DNA from: an uncultured Lachnospiraceae bacterium
GTDB taxonomy: Bacteria > Bacillota > Clostridia > Lachnospirales > Lachnospiraceae
Assembly (NCBI GenBank): GCA_910577275.1
Contig: CAJTMW010000015.1
Coordinates: 54,039-118,038 of the forward strand
Direction: 5' to 3'
Length of the DNA: 64,000 nt
Shown here: piece after piece, positions 31,809 through 41,476 of the stretch
How the letters are laid out: each line of letters starts with the position of its first letter
Position numbering within the stretch: position 1 is the stretch's first letter
The notes under the pieces: model-generated
Told to the model about the DNA's origin: nothing
Database searches by the model: none
Seen by the model: only the letters and a program-made list of their open reading frames with translations
Translations under genes and position numbers: made by a program

Positions 31809-33671
31809 TTATGAAAGCTCGTACAGAGTCCACAGACCCTTTCTTGCCGCAATCCGGCAGGACGAAAGATTCGGCGCGCTCTCAAGCAGCCGGTAAACGC
31901 ATTCCTCCTGCCCTTCGTAATCCGCCACATAAACCAGCAAATGCCTGCTCTCCACAATCTCCTCCTCCGAGAGAGGCTCGGGATTGCCCTGGCTTGCAAG
32001 ATAAACCTTTTCATACTTCATCAGCTCGTCGGAAAGCCGCCAGATATTATCGGGCGAATCGTCGTTATAAAACACCACCACAGGTCTGTCGCAGTTTTCC
32101 TCCACAAACTCCATGACCTCCTTTTCCTCCTCATACAGGAAAAAGACCCGCCCCGCTTTCAGGGCAAGACCATCTATAAGAAGAACCGCCAGTACAAAAG
32201 CGCCTGCCAGAAACAGCCTTGCCTTTCCGGCGTTCTCTGCCTTTCCGGCATTCTCTACCTTCCTGGTGTTTCCTGCCTTCCCGGCATCTATCCCGGGCTG
32301 CCCGTCGCCTGCCCCGTTTTTGAGATTATCCGCAAGTCCCAAAACCAGCCTCCACATGCCATAGATAAGGAGAAAAATCAAAATCCCGTAAATCGGAAGC
32401 TGATACCGGTTGGAGGTTTCCCCCAAAAGCAGCGCCGTCTTGGAAATGGTAAAAAAATACCCCGCGCAGGCAAAAAGAAGCAGCCAGACCGACGCATTTA
32501 TTCCGGCCCCCGAAGCCGCCAGCCTTCCCCGCTTTCTCAGATAGCCGGTGGTCACCGCCAGCAGGCAGAGAAATAAAAGCCACAGACTCAAAGTGCCGTT
32601 CGTCATATAGTCCTCGAACAGACCGTAAAAAAACCGCAGCCTTTCAATTGTGTTGGAGGCGTCCCCAAATTCGCTGACCGCCTCCGTTCCCCGGTATCCC
32701 CTGAAAATATGGGACATACTTGCCGGATAATACAGAACCGCCCCGCAAAATCCCAGCCCACAGGCTGCCCCATAGGCGATAAGCTCCTTTATTTTCCTGT
32801 TTTTTAACAGCCAGAAGCAAAACCCGGCCCCCAGGAAAAAGTGGAAAATAATATAGTAATATTGCGTTAAAAATCCCAAAAATACCGTAAGGCACACCGG
32901 CAGAAGAAAGGCTGTCGCACGGAAGTCCTGCTTTTTTACCGCCCGCAGATGCAAATCCATGCACAGCAGGACGAAAACCGTAAGCCACTGGTACATGCGG
33001 ATGAACATCACGCCGGAAATCACCGCGCTGCCAAAGCCCCACGCAAGGCAGGTGAGGAATGCAAGCAGCATCGCCTGCCTGTCTCCCGTCCCGGCTTTTC
33101 CGCCAGCTGACTCCGACGGCAGAAGGCCGGTTCCGCCAGCCTGTTCCGCCAGTCTCTCCGCTTTCCTGTGTGCGCTGCTTCCCGGCTCGCCCCCGCCGTC
33201 CGCCGCAGTCATATACGCTCCCCAGGCAAGCAATACATAAGACAGTACATAGGCAATCAGGTTTACCGCGATTCCCGTCCACTTGCTGAACACTCCCGGA
33301 GTCAAGGACGCCGCCGTATGAAAAATATAATAATAAAAAGGCGGGTGCACATCCCAGGACTGCATCTGTTTGACAACGCTGTACCGAAACTGCTCCCCGG
33401 GAAGCACCATAAACTCATTTGCAAGCTCTTTGCAATCCATCCACTGTCTGTCGTTTACAAAAAGCCCCGCCGTCTTGTTTGAGGAATAATAGGTGTAAAG
33501 CTCGTCCTCATGAAAGCCCTCTTTTTTGTTTCCATAAAAAACAAGCGCCGACAATTGCACCGCAAGCAAGACCGCCATTGCCAGAAGGAATAACCGGGTA
33601 TTTTTATTTACAGGATTTCCCTTCCCCTTGGGAAACCTCTTTTCTCTCGAAACTGATTTCATATGAATCAT
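31809..33671 (-). CDS. GT-C fold glycosyltransferase-like membrane protein
   Basis: A 620-residue protein with about ten to twelve membrane helices and the first-loop acidic motif GFHEDELYTYYSSN, typical of GT-C (GT39/PMT/ArnT-like) polyprenyl-sugar-dependent glycosyltransferases, plus QSWDVHPPFYYYIFHTAASLTPG. The exact donor and acceptor are unknown. The middle is unusual: a Gly/Ser/Glu-rich loop (GGEPGSSAHRKAERLAEQAG) and a tandem hexapeptide (NAGKAE type) near the C-terminal third, with a 4 x 18-bp DNA repeat. It overlaps the GT2 gene by ATGA, so they are coupled. Last gene of a three-gene operon. Confidence 0.85.
   Translation of the reverse strand: MIHMKSVSREKRFPKGKGNPVNKNTRLFLLAMAVLLAVQLSALVFYGNKKEGFHEDELYTYYSSNKTAGLFVNDRQWMDCKELANEFMVLPGEQFRYSVVKQMQSWDVHPPFYYYIFHTAASLTPGVFSKWTGIAVNLIAYVLSYVLLAWGAYMTAADGGGEPGSSAHRKAERLAEQAGGTGLLPSESAGGKAGTGDRQAMLLAFLTCLAWGFGSAVISGVMFIRMYQWLTVFVLLCMDLHLRAVKKQDFRATAFLLPVCLTVFLGFLTQYYYIIFHFFLGAGFCFWLLKNRKIKELIAYGAACGLGFCGAVLYYPASMSHIFRGYRGTEAVSEFGDASNTIERLRFFYGLFEDYMTNGTLSLWLLFLCLLAVTTGYLRKRGRLAASGAGINASVWLLLFACAGYFFTISKTALLLGETSNRYQLPIYGILIFLLIYGMWRLVLGLADNLKNGAGDGQPGIDAGKAGNTRKVENAGKAENAGKARLFLAGAFVLAVLLIDGLALKAGRVFFLYEEEKEVMEFVEENCDRPVVVFYNDDSPDNIWRLSDELMKYEKVYLASQGNPEPLSEEEIVESRHLLVYVADYEGQEECVYRLLESAPNLSSCRIAARKGLWTLYELS
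32221..32292 (-). repeat. Imperfect 18-bp tandem repeat, 4 copies, in the GT-C gene
   Basis: Four 18-base units encode DAGKAG/NTRKVE/NAGKAE/NAGKAR. The reading frame is preserved. It is a low-complexity linker between membrane segments, presumably cytoplasmic or loop-exposed. Confidence 0.7.
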
Positions 33672-34663
33672 CCTCTTAACAGCTTATGCACCCTGCGCAC
33701 GAACCGGGGCGCAGTACCAAGAAGCAGCAGATACACTTTATTTTTCCGGGTGAGGTACGGAGAATGCAGCGCCGCCTGCCTGTTATGCCGCAAATAGCTT
33801 TTCACCTCGCAGTAGAATTTATTTTCCCTGTTCATCTGCGATATGGGAATATGAAGCATGTAGTCCAGCCGCTGAAACAGGCCGAACCGCAGAGCCTCCG
33901 GCAAAAGCGACGGATACTCCTTCTTCACAATGCTGTAAACCCTGTCCGCATTTACCACAATATCCGTGAATACCTGAGGGAACTCCTCCTTATTGCGGGT
34001 TCTGGTGCTGCTGCCGTACCGGTAAAACACATGATAATCCTGCTGCGGCAGAACAGCCACCGCCGAAACCGCGGGAAGAAGCTGCACCAGCAGATAAAAA
34101 TCCTCGTTCAGCTCCCCCTCCGGGAATCGCTTTTCCTCTATCAGCGACCTGTGAAGGAGCTTGGTGCAAAAAGAACAGTCGCCTTTATGGAGCAATAGCT
34201 CCCGCATAAAATCTCTGGACGCCATAAGCGTAAGCTCCCTTGGCGGCGGGCACACGTCGGGCATAAGATTCCCGTGCTCGTCAATCTCATCTCTGGAAAT
34301 CTGCGCCATGCGAAGCCCCTCTGAGAGGGCGGCGTCAAGAAGCCGCTCATACATCCCCGGCTCTATGTAGTCGTCGCCGTCCACGAATCCGATATAGTCT
34401 CCCTCCGCCATGGAAATTCCCAGATTTCTCGCAGAGGAAGCGCCTCCGTTTTCCTTGTGGAAAACGCGAATCCGTTTGTCCTCCATGGCCATCTTTTCCG
34501 CAAGGGCGCCGCTTTTATCCGTGGAGCCGTCGTCCACAAGAATAATTTCCAGATTGGGATAGGTCTGGTTCCGTATGGAATCCACGCATCTTTGCAGATA
34601 GTCCACCACATTATAAACCGGTACAATCACACTGATTAAAATTGGTCTTTCTTTCCCTGACAC
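33668..34663 (-). CDS. Family 2 glycosyltransferase
   Basis: A GT-A fold glycosyltransferase. The nucleotide-sugar domain begins ISVIVPVYNVVDYLQRCVDSI, with EIILVDDGSTDKSG and the DxD-type GDYIGFVDGDDYIEPGMYE metal-binding motif; the C-terminal half is helical. It has no membrane helix. The start is a GTG 11 bases after AGGAGG, giving 331 residues; a TTG start 23 codons earlier, overlapping the previous stop, is also possible. It is flanked by GT4 and GT-C genes with 4-base overlaps, one operon. Confidence 0.85.
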   Translation of the reverse strand: MSGKERPILISVIVPVYNVVDYLQRCVDSIRNQTYPNLEIILVDDGSTDKSGALAEKMAMEDKRIRVFHKENGGASSARNLGISMAEGDYIGFVDGDDYIEPGMYERLLDAALSEGLRMAQISRDEIDEHGNLMPDVCPPPRELTLMASRDFMRELLLHKGDCSFCTKLLHRSLIEEKRFPEGELNEDFYLLVQLLPAVSAVAVLPQQDYHVFYRYGSSTRTRNKEEFPQVFTDIVVNADRVYSIVKKEYPSLLPEALRFGLFQRLDYMLHIPISQMNRENKFYCEVKSYLRHNRQAALHSPYLTRKNKVYLLLLGTAPRFVRRVHKLLRG

Positions 34664-34728
34664 TTTTTTCACTTCCTCCTGCCGCCCCCAGTATCCTTGC
34701 AGCCATCCTGCGGCTTTCGCAGCCGCCT

Positions 34729-35931
34729 TCAAATTGCATCCTGCATCATCTTTGCGTACATCTTCCCCGGCGAAATTACCGGCGCGCTGCTAAGAGGCCC
34801 TTCCTTTGCCGGTTCAAAGCCGCCCTGCAAAAGCTCCGCCGCCATCCGCAAAAGCTCCTCCGCACCATGCTCCGCATTCCAGAGCCCTGTGATGGTTTTG
34901 TATGCCTCTCTCCCCATTTGCTGCCTTTTATCCTGATTATCCAGCAGAAAGCGGACGCACTCCTCCATCTTATCATAATTGTTGCCGGGATAGGCAAGCC
35001 CGTTTTTCCCATGGCAAATCAGGTACGGAACCGCTCCCGCCTCCACGTTCGCCACCTCGCAGCAGCCGCTGTTCATGGCTTCGTTCACCACGGCCCCCCA
35101 GCCCTCTAAATGGTTGCTGGTAAAAATGTGGATGTGGCTCCTTTCCATTACCGCTCGAACCTCCTCCGGCTTCATAAAGCCGTAAAAGGTGATAACGCTC
35201 TCCACATCATAATCCTTTGCCAGAGATTTCAGCTCCGCCTCCATCTCCCCGCTGCCCGCCATGTGAATATGGTATCTGTCCTTGTAGCTTTCCTTCAAAT
35301 TCTTCGCCAGACGCAGCATATATTCCGGGTGCTTTAGCGGGATAAACCGACCTGCCCAAACGATTTCCGTCCGCTGCGCCGCCCGGCCCGCTTCCTCCCC
35401 TTTCATTGCCAGAAGTTCCCGCTCCGAATAATATCTGGTTTCCGGGAAATACCCCCACCGGAACATTTTTCCCGGATAAGCGTGAATCAAATGAAAATCT
35501 GAGGGCACATAAGCCCCCGCGCACAAAAGATAAGCAGGAGCATTCCTGTATCTGGTATGCTCCTGATACTTATGAATAAGCCCCTTAGGCGAAACCGCTT
35601 TCCACTGTCCCTCCCGGTAAAGCCTTTCGCTGACTCTAATAGTCAATTTCCCTGCATTCAATCTTTCCTGAATCAAATCCTCCCGGCCGCTCCATCCGGC
35701 GAGAAGCACGTCGCTTTCCATAATCAGCCTGCGGCACTTTGCCTCCTCCTCATACAGGCAGCTTACATAAGAAAGCGCCTCCCCATCCCTGCTCCACCCC
35801 ATGGAAAGCCGCTCCGCTTCCATCGGCTCTGTCTGGATAAAGTGAAAGCCTTCGCCAAGAAGCCCGTAGCAGGCGTTTGAGAACGGAATCTGGTGGTGAT
35901 TGATGTAATTGGATATGAATGTAAGTGTCAT
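34729..35931 (-). CDS. GT4-like glycosyltransferase
   Basis: A 400-residue GT-B fold enzyme. The C-terminal half has the typical family 4 segments: EIVWAGRFIPLKHPEYMLRLAK, IHMAGSGEMEAELKSLAKDY, ITFYGFMKPEEVRAVMERSHIHIFTSNHLEGWGAVVNEAMNSGC (the E-x7-E motif region). The N-terminal half starts MTLTFISNYINHHQIPFSNACYGLL. First gene of the GT4-GT2-GT-C operon; donor and acceptor unknown. An AAAGGAACCCC ribosome binding site precedes the start. The C-terminal end overlaps the next gene only if the TTG start there is used. Confidence 0.85.
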   Translation of the reverse strand: MTLTFISNYINHHQIPFSNACYGLLGEGFHFIQTEPMEAERLSMGWSRDGEALSYVSCLYEEEAKCRRLIMESDVLLAGWSGREDLIQERLNAGKLTIRVSERLYREGQWKAVSPKGLIHKYQEHTRYRNAPAYLLCAGAYVPSDFHLIHAYPGKMFRWGYFPETRYYSERELLAMKGEEAGRAAQRTEIVWAGRFIPLKHPEYMLRLAKNLKESYKDRYHIHMAGSGEMEAELKSLAKDYDVESVITFYGFMKPEEVRAVMERSHIHIFTSNHLEGWGAVVNEAMNSGCCEVANVEAGAVPYLICHGKNGLAYPGNNYDKMEECVRFLLDNQDKRQQMGREAYKTITGLWNAEHGAEELLRMAAELLQGGFEPAKEGPLSSAPVISPGKMYAKMMQDAI

Positions 35932-36020
35932 TTTGGGGTTCCTTTATTTTTTGTCTTTTTCATTATTATACTTTGGAAAGAGGGAATCCGCAATAACCTC
36001 CGCCGACACCCATTGTTCCG

Positions 36021-37367
36021 TTAATAAAAATAAGATTTCTGTTCCAATGCAAGCCCAATCAGTCGTTCTGTCTGCTCCGCCATAAACAGAGGGATATTCA
36101 GCACATCATCATCCAGCTTCAGATTGTCCAGCGAGAAACGGATACGGAGCCTGACTTTATCCGGGAACAATTCCCTGAATTTTTTCAGACTCTTGCTGGA
36201 TGTATTGGCTTCGGATTTGACTTCCACTGGAAAAATATCATTCTCCCGTTGAATCAGAAAATCCACCTCATAGGGAGGATTCGTCTGTGACCAGTAGCGG
36301 GGTGTAACCTCAAACTGCGTAATCAGGGTTTGCAGCACAAAGTTTTCGGTCAGTGCGCCCTTGAATTCCGTGAACAGACGATTGCCCTCGCCGAAAGCGG
36401 TGGGAGACAGCTGCGCCAGGCGGCGGAGCAGACCTACATCTGCCAGATAAATCTTAAAGGCCGACAGGTCATCATAAGCTGTCACTGGAAGGCCGGGAGC
36501 CGAGCTGCGGTAGATTTTATGAACCAGCCGGGCATCTACCAGCCATTGCAGGGCATCTTCGTATTCGCGAGCCCTGGCGCCTTCTTTGACAACCCTGTAA
36601 ATGAACTTTTTGTTCTCTCTTGCCAATTGAGAAGGTATGGACTTCCAAATCATTGATATCTTTGGGAACTCGCTGATGTCAGGATGCTTTGCAAAGTCAC
36701 GCTCATAGGCACCGATAATACCGGACAGGGCTTCCTGCATAGCAGAAACATCACGGGCCTCCGTCCACATCAGCACGGGTTCAGGCATACCTCCTGTGAC
36801 ATAGTACATCTTCAATTTCTCGTACAGAGGATTGAAGAACGCATCAGGAAGCGGCTCAATAGTGTCCACACTTTCCAGATATATAGCAAGGTTTTCATCA
36901 CCATTGGCAATCAAAAATTCCGAGAAGGTCATAGGGTCAATCTGCATGAAGTTGACCTTACCCACAGGGAAAGAAGACGGCTTTGCCAGAGCAATGCCCA
37001 GCAGAGAACCGGCGCAGGCAATATGATACTGCGGAGCGTTCTCACAGAAATACTTCATGGAGTTGATGACCTTAGGGCAGTCCTGCACCTCATCAAAGAT
37101 GACAAGAGTTTTTTCGGGCAGGATTTTCTGGCCGCTTGCCAGCATCAGATTTTGCAGGATGCGGTCAATATCCTTGGTAGTCTCGAAAAACTGTTTGTAT
37201 TCTTCGTTTTCATCAAAGTTAAAGTAAGCAGTATTTTCATAGTAACGCCTGCCAAACTCCTTCAGAACCCATGTCTTGCCTACCTGCCGCACCCCCTTTA
37301 AAATCAGGGGCTTGCGGTAGGGAGAATTCTTCCAATCCAGCAGCTTTTTCAAAATAAACCGTTCCAT
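36021..37367 (-). CDS. ATP-binding protein of the AAA_14/DUF4143 family
   Basis: A 448-residue protein with an N-terminal P-loop ATPase (LILKGVRQVGKTWVLKEFG, Walker A GVRQVGKT; TLVIFDEVQDCP Walker B) and the C-terminal DUF4143 part (AFGEGNRLFTEFKGALTENFVLQTLI, PRYWSQTNPPYEVDFLIQREN, DIFPVEVKSEANTSSKSL, a nuclease-like EVDFLI...EVK pattern). The family is common in gut Bacteroidota and Bacillota, often as accessory genes; biochemical function is poorly known. The start was set at the ATG with GAGGAG eight bases upstream. It stands alone. Confidence 0.88.
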   Translation of the reverse strand: MERFILKKLLDWKNSPYRKPLILKGVRQVGKTWVLKEFGRRYYENTAYFNFDENEEYKQFFETTKDIDRILQNLMLASGQKILPEKTLVIFDEVQDCPKVINSMKYFCENAPQYHIACAGSLLGIALAKPSSFPVGKVNFMQIDPMTFSEFLIANGDENLAIYLESVDTIEPLPDAFFNPLYEKLKMYYVTGGMPEPVLMWTEARDVSAMQEALSGIIGAYERDFAKHPDISEFPKISMIWKSIPSQLARENKKFIYRVVKEGARAREYEDALQWLVDARLVHKIYRSSAPGLPVTAYDDLSAFKIYLADVGLLRRLAQLSPTAFGEGNRLFTEFKGALTENFVLQTLITQFEVTPRYWSQTNPPYEVDFLIQRENDIFPVEVKSEANTSSKSLKKFRELFPDKVRLRIRFSLDNLKLDDDVLNIPLFMAEQTERLIGLALEQKSYFY

Positions 37368-37466
37368 AGCTTCGCTCCTCACACTTTTATTGGAGTTTTG
37401 GTGTTTTTTATCACATTTTTATTATATGAAGCAATCCCGGAAAATACAACCTTTACATTAACAGAA

Positions 37467-37503
37467 ACCGGAAAACAGCCACATCCTGCAGCCGTTTTCC
37501 GGT
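37467..37503 (-). terminator. Terminator of the sugar-uptake operon
   Basis: ACCGGAAAAC and GTTTTCCGGT form a perfect 10-bp stem with further internal pairing, followed on the minus strand by TTTCTGTT. It lies 16 bases after the GH42 stop. Confidence 0.65.
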
Positions 37504-37518
37504 ATTATCATTTCCCGT

Positions 37519-39549
37519 TTAATTTTCTTCTATTATCATAACCCCCCAGGGCTCCAGCGAAAGCACATCTTTGGTTTTCACCTCTTTTCCCGAATTGACT
37601 GCCTCTCCCGAGAGCAGTTCCACCCCGTCCTTTCCGCCATGCGCCGCCTGCTGTGCCTCTGCGGAATAATTCAGATAATAAGTGACTTCCTTCCCGAAAT
37701 CATTGACTCCCTTTTTAATGATTACCGGGAATCTCTCTTTGCGATTCTCATCCCGAATTCCCGCTTCCTTCAGGGTATCGGCCAGAATTTCCGAAAGCAT
37801 TCCGTCGCTCGTCCAGCACCCGATGTAGGTTGCGCAGCCTTTTCCGTACCGGTTTCGCGTAACCGCCGCATACCGTTTCCAGTTCGGGTGGTCGTAGGAG
37901 GCCAGTACCTGCGCCGTGTCAGGATTTATAAGCTCCATAAAGGTCTTTACTTCTTTATCCGCACATTCATACCTGTCGGAAGAAAGCTTCACATTCACCG
38001 GAACCGTAAAGTGGCTGTAGGAAATCCCAAGACATTTATCGATACCGTGAGGCTGGCAGTCCGAATAAACCTTCACATTTTCATTGGCAAAGGCCGACTT
38101 GAAGGTCACAAGCACATGGCCACCCTTTGCCACATAAGCGTCGATGCGGGCAAGCAGCTCCTCCGAAGCCGCATAAAGCGCCGGAATAATCAGCAAATCA
38201 TATTCCTCCAGCTCCTCCGACTCCGGCCACAGGAAATCGCATTCCACATTCAGCTTATAAAGCTGGTCGTACACGAAGCGTACCGCGTCATTGTAGCCGA
38301 TTCTCCCGCCCTCGGGCGTTCCGCCGATGGGGAACCATTCAAGGGCCGTAAGCGCTTCATTGCTCAAAAGAAAAGCCGCTTTATTTTTCTTTTTCAGGTT
38401 CACCAGATGAGAGCCAATCTCTGCAAGCTCGTTTCCAATCACGCTGGCCGCGCGGTAGGTGTCGTTTTCCTTAAAGTCATGGCTGAGCAGACCTTTCCAG
38501 TAGGTTTCAAAGGAGTTGTGGATGGAATGCCAGTGCCAGTATTCCACCATGTTTGCCCCGGAGGCAAGGTGGCTGTAGGCCTGCAGGCGCAGCTGTCCGT
38601 CGTAGGGCAGCCAGTGGGGAAAGCCCTGAGCCTCGGTTTCCAGCACGAAGTAATTGTCTCTCTTTAAAGAACGGGCGTCGTCCCCGCCAAAGGCAATCTC
38701 AATGCCTGTGAGGCCGTCCTGGGACGGGTGATAAATATCAATTCCCGCCGTGGTCAGCGCTTTTGCCGCCTTAAAATGGTCAATCTTTGACTGCACGCCA
38801 AAGGAGTGGATGCGCCAGTCCAAATCAAAATTGTGGGTGATAAACTGGTCGGGCCTTGCATACTCACGGACGATTTCCGCCTGCCATGCCAGATAATCCG
38901 CCGCCAGCTTCCGCTGGAACCTTTCAAATTCCGCGCCAAGGCTCCCGTTGATGGTTCCCCGGACGTCAGGGAAATCCTCCCACGCATTGATGCGGTTGCT
39001 CCAGTAGTCAAGGCCGAATTCTTTATTGAGAGCCTCCAAATCGCCATGGAATTTTTCCCTTAAATACTTCACAAACTGCTGCCGGACATTTTTGCCCGCC
39101 GTGTCATAGTGCTTTGTCTCATTGTCCACCTGAAAACCAATGACGCACTTTCTGTGGGCGGAAACCTCCATCAGCTTCCTGATAATCCGTTCCCCGTAAA
39201 AGCGGTACGCCGGGTGGGTGATATCCATAATCTGTCTTCTGCCGTAAATTTCCCGTCCGTTTTTCGTCTCCGCAAGAATATCAGGATAAGCCTTCTCCAA
39301 CCATGCGGGAATGGCATAGGTGGGCGTCCCGATTACCACGCAAATCCCCGCTTCCTCCATGGCGTCAAGCACCCGCTTTACATGGCTGAAATCAAAAATC
39401 CCCTCCTGAGGCTCGTAGGTACTCCACGTGGATTCCGCAATCCTGACCAGATTGATGCCCGCCTTTTTCATCATCTCGATATCCTTTTGAAGGCGGTCAT
39501 ATGGCATATACTCATCATAGTAGGCAACGCCGTACAATATTTGATTCAC
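37519..39549 (-). CDS. GH42 family beta-galactosidase
   Basis: A 676-residue glycoside hydrolase of family 42. The N-terminal TIM barrel starts YGVAYYDEYMPYDRLQKDIEMM; the acid/base Glu144 is in GFQVDNETKHYD and the nucleophile Glu304 in YFVLETEAQGFPHW. A trimerisation/Rossmann-like domain (PESEELEEYDLLIIPALYAAS) and a small C-terminal beta domain follow, as in the family. No signal peptide, so it acts in the cytoplasm on an imported galactoside. GTG start nine bases after AAAGGAGG. Last gene of the sugar-uptake operon. Confidence 0.95.
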   Translation of the reverse strand: MNQILYGVAYYDEYMPYDRLQKDIEMMKKAGINLVRIAESTWSTYEPQEGIFDFSHVKRVLDAMEEAGICVVIGTPTYAIPAWLEKAYPDILAETKNGREIYGRRQIMDITHPAYRFYGERIIRKLMEVSAHRKCVIGFQVDNETKHYDTAGKNVRQQFVKYLREKFHGDLEALNKEFGLDYWSNRINAWEDFPDVRGTINGSLGAEFERFQRKLAADYLAWQAEIVREYARPDQFITHNFDLDWRIHSFGVQSKIDHFKAAKALTTAGIDIYHPSQDGLTGIEIAFGGDDARSLKRDNYFVLETEAQGFPHWLPYDGQLRLQAYSHLASGANMVEYWHWHSIHNSFETYWKGLLSHDFKENDTYRAASVIGNELAEIGSHLVNLKKKNKAAFLLSNEALTALEWFPIGGTPEGGRIGYNDAVRFVYDQLYKLNVECDFLWPESEELEEYDLLIIPALYAASEELLARIDAYVAKGGHVLVTFKSAFANENVKVYSDCQPHGIDKCLGISYSHFTVPVNVKLSSDRYECADKEVKTFMELINPDTAQVLASYDHPNWKRYAAVTRNRYGKGCATYIGCWTSDGMLSEILADTLKEAGIRDENRKERFPVIIKKGVNDFGKEVTYYLNYSAEAQQAAHGGKDGVELLSGEAVNSGKEVKTKDVLSLEPWGVMIIEEN

Positions 39550-39598
39550 TTCAAAATCCTCCTTTTAAAGTTCCGCGATTTCGTTCATTATAGCAAAA

Positions 39599-39628
39599 GG
39601 CCGGCCGGATTACCACCCGGCCAGCCCC
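39599..39628 (-). terminator. Intercistronic hairpin between the binding-protein and GH42 genes
   Basis: On the minus strand GGCTGGCCGGG and CCGGCCGGCC form a strong stem followed by TTTTGC. It could act as a partial terminator or mRNA stabiliser, favouring more solute-binding protein than GH42, a common pattern in such operons. This role is inference. Confidence 0.6.
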
Positions 39629-39672
39629 TTTTCACTGCTTTCTTCTGTTTCAGCTTATGTTAAGGTATTCAA

Positions 39673-41334
39673 TTACTTGTTTGCGCTTACCCATGCGTCA
39701 AGCTGTTCCTGTTTTCCTGCCATAACCTCCTCAAGACCTGATGCATACAGAGCATCGTTTAACGCCTTGATGGTGCTGTCCACATTTGCGGAGCCGCAGC
39801 TTCCTGTCAAGAGAGTTGCCCGATAGGTATCCCATGCGTTGTTCAGAGCGGTAATCTGGGTAGCATAATTGGAGCTGTCCCAAAGGAAACCGAATACCGG
39901 TGAATAGTAAGCATTGTCATTATGGGTACGGAGCAAATCCCAGTAATCCGCGCTCTTGCTTCCGTCATTCCATACCAGAGAGTTGAACTGGTTGCCCATG
40001 CACCATCCGGTGTTCTGATGATACTTGAAGTTTCCGCCGTCCTCGCCGTCCACGAAGTAAGCCGTGCCGTCGTCAAGAAGCTTGTAGTTCACGCCCTCGA
40101 TACCGTTCTGCCACAGATTATAAACAGTGGAATCGCTGTACAGGGCGGAGATAAACTTAAACGCCATTTCAGGGTCTTCGCTGTTGTTTGCAATGCCTGT
40201 ATTATAGAAAGATACGTTGGTGGTTGTGATGTAACCGTCGCTTCCGCCGCCTGTCTTGAAGTACAGAGCGTAGCACTCGCAGCCGTTTGCCGTCTCAGCC
40301 TCTGCAAGGAAGCCGGGCTTGATTGCCGTTGCGTAGCTGAAGGTATTGCCTGCCTTCATCATGGTAGCCGTACCCTGCGTATCGGTAGCCGCATCCTTAT
40401 AAATGTATCCCTTGTCGTACCAGTCAGCCAGAAGGCTTACTGCATTCTTAAAGGTATCCGTCTCGAAAATATTTACAACGGTTGTGCTGTTGCGGTCAGC
40501 CTGAAGGTCAAGACCTCCGAAATAATCCACCAGATAGTCAAAGTCTGCAAATCTGTTTAACTGGTCCTGACTGGACATGTACAGAGGAATCATCTCAGGA
40601 TGCGCTTCCTTCACCTTTGCAAAAATCTTCTCCGCCTCTTTCCAGTCCAATGCCTCGCCGGAGAATGCGTCGTTCTTATCGCCAAGACCGTACTCTTCCG
40701 TAATACCAAGCTCGTCGCAGATGTCCGCCCTCATGCAGAGTCCGCCAAGCTCCACGGATTCCTTGTTTGCCGGGAAACCGTACAGAACGCCATTCATATT
40801 TCCAACATATGCATTGTCTTCGCCCAGCGCCTCAATAATCTTCTGCCCGTCAGCCGTCTCCATCAGCGGTGTCATATCAAAAATACCGTTCATGTTAATC
40901 CAGCTTGCCGCATTCACATAATAAACCGGCATTACATCAAGCGGGTCGCCGCCGGAAAGCATCAGCTGTACGGTAGACTGCCATTCCGCCGCTCCCATGG
41001 GAAGGAATTCCACTTCCATATGATAATTGGGAACCATATACTCATTGAGGGCGTCCTGAACCGCGCTTCTTGCCGCTTCGTCCTGATTATAGAACTCTAC
41101 ATACGCAAAGGTAAGATGATAGGGGTTCTCCGCCGTATACTCCCCGTAGGAAGTTTTGGTTGTGGTGCCGTCGCTGGTGGCTCCTGCCGTCTCACTTCCG
41201 GCGTCGCTGCCCGCGCTGCCGCTGTCAGAGGTTCCCGCTCCCCCGGCATCATTTCCGCCGGAGCCGCCGCATCCTGTCAGGAGACTAAACGCCATAGCCA
41301 GAACTAACAAACTGCTAATCAATTTCTTCTTCAT
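39673..41334 (-). CDS. Extracellular solute-binding lipoprotein of a CUT1 sugar transporter
   Basis: A 553-residue lipoprotein. The signal peptide ends at the lipobox LLTGC, followed by a Gly/Ser/Ala-rich linker and then an extracellular ligand-binding fold (MPVYYVNAASWINMNGIFDMT, WKEAEKIFAKVKEAHPEMIPLY, FYNTGIANNSEDPEMAFKFI). The family (extracellular solute-binding protein, LipO-like) binds oligosaccharides. The start is placed at the internal ATG preceded by GGAGGAG. It is followed by the GH42 gene through a hairpin and preceded by two permeases; the partner ATPase is not encoded here. Confidence 0.92.
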   Translation of the reverse strand: MKKKLISSLLVLAMAFSLLTGCGGSGGNDAGGAGTSDSGSAGSDAGSETAGATSDGTTTKTSYGEYTAENPYHLTFAYVEFYNQDEAARSAVQDALNEYMVPNYHMEVEFLPMGAAEWQSTVQLMLSGGDPLDVMPVYYVNAASWINMNGIFDMTPLMETADGQKIIEALGEDNAYVGNMNGVLYGFPANKESVELGGLCMRADICDELGITEEYGLGDKNDAFSGEALDWKEAEKIFAKVKEAHPEMIPLYMSSQDQLNRFADFDYLVDYFGGLDLQADRNSTTVVNIFETDTFKNAVSLLADWYDKGYIYKDAATDTQGTATMMKAGNTFSYATAIKPGFLAEAETANGCECYALYFKTGGGSDGYITTTNVSFYNTGIANNSEDPEMAFKFISALYSDSTVYNLWQNGIEGVNYKLLDDGTAYFVDGEDGGNFKYHQNTGWCMGNQFNSLVWNDGSKSADYWDLLRTHNDNAYYSPVFGFLWDSSNYATQITALNNAWDTYRATLLTGSCGSANVDSTIKALNDALYASGLEEVMAGKQEQLDAWVSANK

Positions 41335-41476
41335 TTCTTTTTCTCCTCCTTTTTTGTTCCGCACATGTCCCCTCGCGCCTTCCGCCGGACATGCGCATTT
41401 AAATTATATTGATAAGGCACTGTCCCGCTTCGCGGTTATGCCCTGTATCAAACACCCTGTAATACAGCCGCATCCG

